Of a stretch of DNA of 64,000 bases, positions 59,462-64,000 are shown in pieces. This DNA comes from Tubiluchus corallicola (lineage: Eukaryota > Priapulida > Priapulimorpha > Priapulimorphida > Tubiluchidae): positions 91,870 through 155,869 of the forward strand of contig JAQGDQ010000521.1 of the NCBI GenBank assembly GCA_030141605.1, read 5' to 3'. The translations under genes were made by a program, and so were the position numbers. The notes below the pieces were generated by a model, which had not been told where the DNA came from, searched no databases, and worked only from the letters and a program-made list of their open reading frames with translations. How positions within the stretch are numbered: position 1 is the stretch's first letter; each line of letters starts with the position of its first letter.

Positions 59462-59581
59462 TGTAGTATCGTCACTGTTTAATGTCACATGACCATTACG
59501 TCATCTAGTTAGTAAAAGCATGTCAGCAAGCAACCAAGTGTTCAGAGTTTTATCTCGTATCTACTTAGCTTAGATATTATA
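59462..59581 (+). repeat. 3' LTR of the gypsy element
   Basis: Same 120 bp as 54454-54573 with two differences. It is preceded by a purine-rich GGTAGAAACAAAA, a possible polypurine tract. Confidence 0.92.
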
Positions 59582-62500
59582 CCGCTCAACATGGCAGTTG
59601 AGAGAACATTGTGGTTTCACAGGATTCACAGAAGCTGGTATTGGAAAATAAATGCAGTAAAATTAACTAAAGGTTGGCAAAATACGATGCGTCGTACCAA
59701 TAAAGAAATCCCGAGCATGTACAAAATGTGTCGCGGGAAGGGGCGTATCGGAAACGTCCTATAATTTCTATAATACTGAAAAATGTCCTATAATTCCTAT
59801 GAAATCATGAATTCTCAATGAAAAGAGAATGTCATTGGTATGCCTTAGGCGCGCATAAATAACAGTTGTCTGTCGCGAAATATGTATGTTTTCACAGAGT
59901 TGGTATTCTCATTGCGTGGTTGATGGTTCTGGTGTATATGCTCTAACGGTGTGTGAACACAAGATTCGAAAATTCCCGAACGGTTAGTACAAAGTTTTTT
60001 ATGTCTGATTATTGTGACATGAAATGGATAGTTTTTTAGGATCACCTAATAAGATGGCCCAATGATAACTGTATGCATTCTGTGGACCTTCAGGCTTCGT
60101 TAATGCAAGCAGCGGTGTATCCATTTTGAGGGCCACATGCATGCTTGCATTTAGTTTTTTTAAAGTAAGCATGACTGCTGTGTTCGTCGAGCAGCAAATC
60201 CGGTGCTACAGTCTTGCTTAAAGGTAAAAAAGACTGTACCAGTAATTCTGACGATGAGAGTCCTGCCCTGGCCATTTCCTCCAGACAAACATATTTGTCT
60301 GCATTTAGGATTCCATTGAAACGCTCTGAACGGGAAAACTCTAGTGATAAAGATCAACCTCTTTTGACTAAAAAGAAAAAGAATAATGATTGAACATAAT
60401 ATCGTCTTGATATCGCTGTTGTTTATATACTGTTTTGTGTATATTGCTGCATGTAGTGATATTCTGCAATAATCGTGCTAAATTTTGTTATTTGACGAAT
60501 CTTTCGTGGGTGCTCATTCATGTTTGAATCTTGCCTCTTTAAATATTCTAAAATTTTAAGATATCAGAGAATTTTCGAACTTTTTGCAATTTCCAATCTG
60601 TGTTTTGCGATTAGACATTCATTCCTTTCATTTAAGTTCTCCAATTTCTAGATATTACATATGTTATCATGTTCTTTAACGAATGCTAGTGGGTTTTGTT
60701 TTAGACATTGTATATCATTTCAGTAAGGGCTCTTCCTGCTCATGTTGTTTTTGTAAAATATAACTTTGAACAATTCCAGGTGGCAAAAGAGCGTACCCAG
60801 AAGTGTATAAGCCGCTCAATGACAATACCAACTTCAACCAAAGAATGCTCTCCTGTTACATGTAGGAAAAATCATTTACTTCTGCAAAGAAATTGTGAAA
60901 ATCACTGTAGTGTAAGGTAGAAACTTTCGTTTTTAAAGGAAAATGTCCTATAATTCCTATATATTTTCAAAAAATGTCCTATATTTTTTAGAATAATGTC
61001 CTATATTTTTGAAAAGCAGTGTACGAGGCGTGTGTAAGTGTTGTAGATATGTTAGATTTTAGTTATAACTTTTACTGTCTTGTGGCGAAATTATAAAATG
61101 CACCAAAACAAATGTGTATAGTATAGACCTACAGTCGTTCTATTGATACTGTCATAATTGAAGTCTAACCTAATGTCAATCATTTTCGTTGACTGCCCAC
61201 TCAGCGTGCAAGTTATTTCACACACCCCTGCAGCAGATACGTTTGGGACATTTAGCTGTGCCTAATACTGTTGTGGAAAATGCTCAATTTTTTATTAGTT
61301 AGCAGCAGAAATATTGGCCTGGTTCTAGATTTTATTAATATTATTGTCAATTGAAATAAATCACTGGAAATCTATAGTCTAGTTTCATTTATAGGAAGAA
61401 ATGGACAATGCTTGCATCTATGAGTTGCTGATTAAACTATTTTGCAATCAAAAAAATATGCAGTTTAGTTTAGTTTATGGCTTTGCAAGTTAGACAAAAA
61501 CAACTATTTGATTAACTTTAAATAAGGACAAAACAAAATGTTTTCTTTTCTGGCCAGTTTTTATATACCTCAATAAGATCTTTAGTGTCAAAATTAATTC
61601 AAGTGTAGTCAAAACTTATATTATACATCAATGTAATATTAGTTAATTTTACGCTATTTTTCTGGTTGTAATCATGGTTGGAAAATGCCATTGGGACTTA
61701 TGTAACATTGGCATTCAATATAAGGGTTGTCTATGGAATGGAACAATCAAATTTATTCCATTTCTGTAGCCTAACAAATGGAAAAATACAAAAATTTAAG
61801 AAACCTTGCAGACGAGGGCGAGATCAATTAATGGAGAAAAAATACTTTGCAAGCATGATGTTCGTATGTTCAAGGGAAAGATAGACTTAATATTTTTGTT
61901 GCTTATTTATTGTAAAGCAAGGCTAACTGGCTTAGTTTATTTATTATACTTATACATTTATTATATTTTATAGTGCCTTGAAACTTCTTCTCTACATTTT
62001 GTTTAAATTGAAAAGTCATTTTTTGGCTACTTGAAGTGTTAATTTCATGTAAAAATAGCTGCTGCTCTGCAAATTTGTGTTTATGAAAATATACAATCAG
62101 TTTATCTGCTGATTAGAAATTTCTTGTGACTGTCATGTTGTTTAGTTTAGTTTAGCTTAGTTCTGAAAGTTGTTGTCCAGCTTGAGCTGTTGTCCCAAAT
62201 GCTGCTGAGCGTGCTTACGTCACAGCAGAGGCAGAGCAATAGACCAATATGTTATATGTCATTTGTGGTAATGCGAATATACTGGATGGATACTCATATA
62301 GAAACTCCATGGTACAGGTACTTTCCACAAAGTGATCATAACTAAAGATTTCGACTTTGGTAAGGTTGGTGCATCAATCAGCATAAATTATTCCATTCGT
62401 TCACTACTCTCGCAATGTCTTTTACACATAATTAACTGAATCGTTATTGATTTTAAATCAACAATTAAATTAAAGAGATTTTCAGGCAAAGTTTTTTCTC

Positions 62501-62950
62501 TCCTGCAACTCTTCAGTAAAATCTGCAGAGTTGCTTTTAGTGGACGACATTTTGTGGAGAGATTTCTTAGCCAACATATGGTCTTAATAGTTTACAGTCA
62601 CGTGAAGTAAAATCATAGAAATCATTGCTGAGCGCTGCCTTTGAAGGTAGCTTATATTCTGCTTCTAGAAGATACCCCAAGTCTTACTAAATGTATGTAG
62701 TAGTTAATTTGAAAGATTAGCAAGCAGACCGGCTAGTTTATAAGGCATATGATCTCCTTATAAATTAATGTTTTTCATGCTTATTTTTTCTTTATGACTC
62801 CCAGTTTTAACTTTGCTCACTAATCTTATTCAAGGTTGCTCATAGTGAGACCCCGTTTTAACTACTATTCACAATAGTCCTAATTACCAAAATATTTTTC
62901 AGTTCATTCCCCATTTCTTTCATAAAACATATAATAAATAAACAAAATTG

Positions 62951-62984
<34 letters not shown>

Positions 62985-63262
62985 GAACATCATCAAAAAT
63001 ATTTTGCTTGACAACATTGATGGACTACTACCTCCCCATTATAATTCTATTTGCCATATGATCTTTCATTTCCTTCAACTTAAGCCAATGACATATATAC
63101 ACACATTTTGTCTGTTTATTATTTACCTTTATTATTTTGTTTGCAATTACTCATCGTTCATTTTTTTAGTTCAAGCTAATGTTTTGCTTTCTTGCTTATC
63201 AATTTTTTGTTGTTGTCATCAAAAAATGTTTCTGTTTGATTGTAAACACTGATATACTGATA
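59582..63262. other. Right-hand region without a recognised gene
   Basis: T-rich plus strand. It contains recurring TGTCCTATAATTCCTAT motifs (59755-59810 and 60938-61010) and a (TTG)n tract at 62948-62985. Open stretches at 60175-60393 (Ser/Lys-rich), 60772-60920 and 61678-61884 have no family resemblance and no convincing splice context. Confidence 0.5.
62948..62985 (+). repeat. (TTG)n microsatellite
   Basis: About twelve TTG units. The poly-Leu start of the overlapping frame is this repeat translated. Confidence 0.97.
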
Positions 63263-63264
63263 TA

Positions 63265-63792
63265 CAGTGGACTCTCGTTATAAGAATCACCTCGGGAGAA
63301 GGCAAAGTGATTCTTATAACAAGCGATTCTTATAACGAGCATGACCCAGAATTGCTTTCAAATTTTTTTATGCACATAAAAATTATTTATTTCCCGAAAT
63401 TACGCTAGAAACGACATGAAACAGCATAATGTTTTTCTGGCCTAAAAAGGACCTAAAAATTCCTAGACTAATGTTTTTATTTCATGGTTGGGTAAATATT
63501 TCATGATGCCAGAATTGTCTTAAAATTTTTTTAATGCACATAATTTTTTTTCCGAAATTGTGCTGGAGACGACAGAAAACTCTACATCTACGCCCACTGC
63601 TCAGAACCATGTAAGCAGGGCGTGAGAGACAATGGAGTTGGCGCCAAAATTGATTCTACTATCGAAAGAAGGGTGATTCTTATACGAGCAGATTTTCACT
63701 AGGAAAATGCCGATTCAATTCGGGAAACGCGATTTTGATTCTTATATCGAGCTGATTCTTATACGTGTGATTCTTGTAACGAGAGTCCACTG
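63265..63792. mobile_element. pogo/Tigger-like miniature element, TA target duplication
   Basis: Terminal inverted repeats of about 25 bp with one mismatch (CAGTGGACTCTCGTTATAAG ... AACGAGAGTCCACTG), flanked by TA on both sides. Subterminal copies of GATTCTTATAAC recur in both arms. An internal 163-bp-offset duplication (units at about 63346 and 63509) is present. Length 528 bp, no transposase. Confidence 0.85.
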
Positions 63793-63892
63793 TATATTTG
63801 CCATTGTTATTTTATTTGCAAGCATCGCTCGTCATTCACTCATTTTAGTCTGAGTTTATAGTAATGGTTTATTATTTTGCTTAACACGTTTG

Positions 63893-64000
63893 CTGTCGTC
63901 TCCAGCACAATTTCGGAAAAAAAATTATGTGCATTAAAAATTTTTTAAGGCAATTCTGGCATCATGAAATATTTACCCAACCATTAAATAAAAACATTAG
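63893..64000 (-). repeat. Inverted copy of the interior of the 63265 element
   Basis: The 108 bases are the reverse complement of 63468-63575 with only a few differences. They start at CTGTCGTCTCCAGCACA and run off the window edge. No terminal inverted repeat is seen between the two, so this is either a fragment or an interior break of a second copy. Confidence 0.85.

Larger units (their letters stand above)
54454..59581 (+). mobile_element. Ty3/gypsy LTR retrotransposon, Mag-like, defective
   Basis: It is bounded by two 120-bp LTRs in direct orientation that differ at two positions. The element ends are imperfect inverted repeats (TGTAGTATC ... GATATTATA). Flanks CTGCT (54449-54453) and CCGCT (59582-59586) are a possible 5-bp target duplication with one change. 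The internal order is gag, protease/RT, RNase H, integrase, the Ty3/gypsy order. The gag zinc knuckle (CRNCGG..H......CPA) fits the Mag lineage. Every domain is cut by stops or frameshifts, and a foreign solo LTR sits in gag, so it cannot act autonomously. It is a host-genome retroelement without an envelope gene. Confidence 0.9.

Noticed and set aside
60175-60393. Ser/Lys-rich open stretch ending KKKKNND
   Set aside because: As a gene: it is preceded by an in-frame stop, has no convincing 3' splice site and no recognisable domain. Kept only as part of a repeat observation.
62950-63252. 100-codon frame starting with poly-Leu
   Set aside because: The start is a (TTG)n microsatellite and the remainder shows no family features.
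1-64000. CRISPR arrays, bacterial operons, tRNA or rRNA genes
   Set aside because: No regularly spaced palindromic repeats with unique spacers. The regular 15-16-bp arrays have no spacers. No tRNA B-box in a foldable context was seen by eye, though a covariance-model search was not possible.

Overview
The window is eukaryotic nuclear DNA from an invertebrate animal. It is AT-rich, its genes are split by introns of 0.1 to 8 kb with GT-AG borders, and mobile-element debris is dense. The recognisable genes are animal families: Twisted gastrulation, an SLC6 transporter of the SLC6A15-18 group, a Brat/NCL-1-type TRIM-NHL protein and an SLC25A43-like carrier. A Brat-type NHL protein and a Mag-like Ty3/gypsy element argue against a vertebrate. 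I cannot name the phylum from this sequence alone. There are no bacterial operons, no CRISPR array, and no tRNA or rRNA gene that I could see.

Layout. 1-827 (minus): first two coding exons of a twisted gastrulation (TWSG1) homologue, a secreted BMP-pathway protein; it runs off the left edge. 4640-20972 (plus): a complete nine-exon SLC6 gene, 681 codons, every splice phase closing. 20973-29993: a gene-free convergent interval, probably long 3' UTRs of the two flanking genes. 29994-46063 (minus): a complete twelve-exon TRIM-NHL gene, 943 codons, with RING, two B-boxes, coiled coil, a low-complexity linker and a Brat-like NHL propeller. 48473-52068 (minus): a complete four-exon mitochondrial carrier, 332 codons. 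54454-59581: a Ty3/gypsy LTR retrotransposon with near-identical 120-bp LTRs and a wrecked interior, itself interrupted by a 371-bp solo LTR of another element. 59582-64000: no recognisable gene; a terminal-inverted-repeat element with TA duplications lies at 63265-63792.

The host genes are unrelated in function (extracellular BMP modulation, amino-acid-type transport at the plasma membrane, RNA binding and ubiquitin ligation, mitochondrial transport), so I see no functional cluster. The unusual content is repeats: a 1.6-kb imperfect palindrome flanked by inverted 16-bp arrays (8401-10033), a hAT-type miniature element with a perfect 8-bp target duplication (51033-51388), several other miniature families with two copies in the window, and a solo LTR carrying two perfect three-pentamer heat-shock elements just upstream of its TATA box (55122-55492).

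Intron-exon structures were worked out by hand from splice signals, phase and family similarity. No alignment or transcript data were available.
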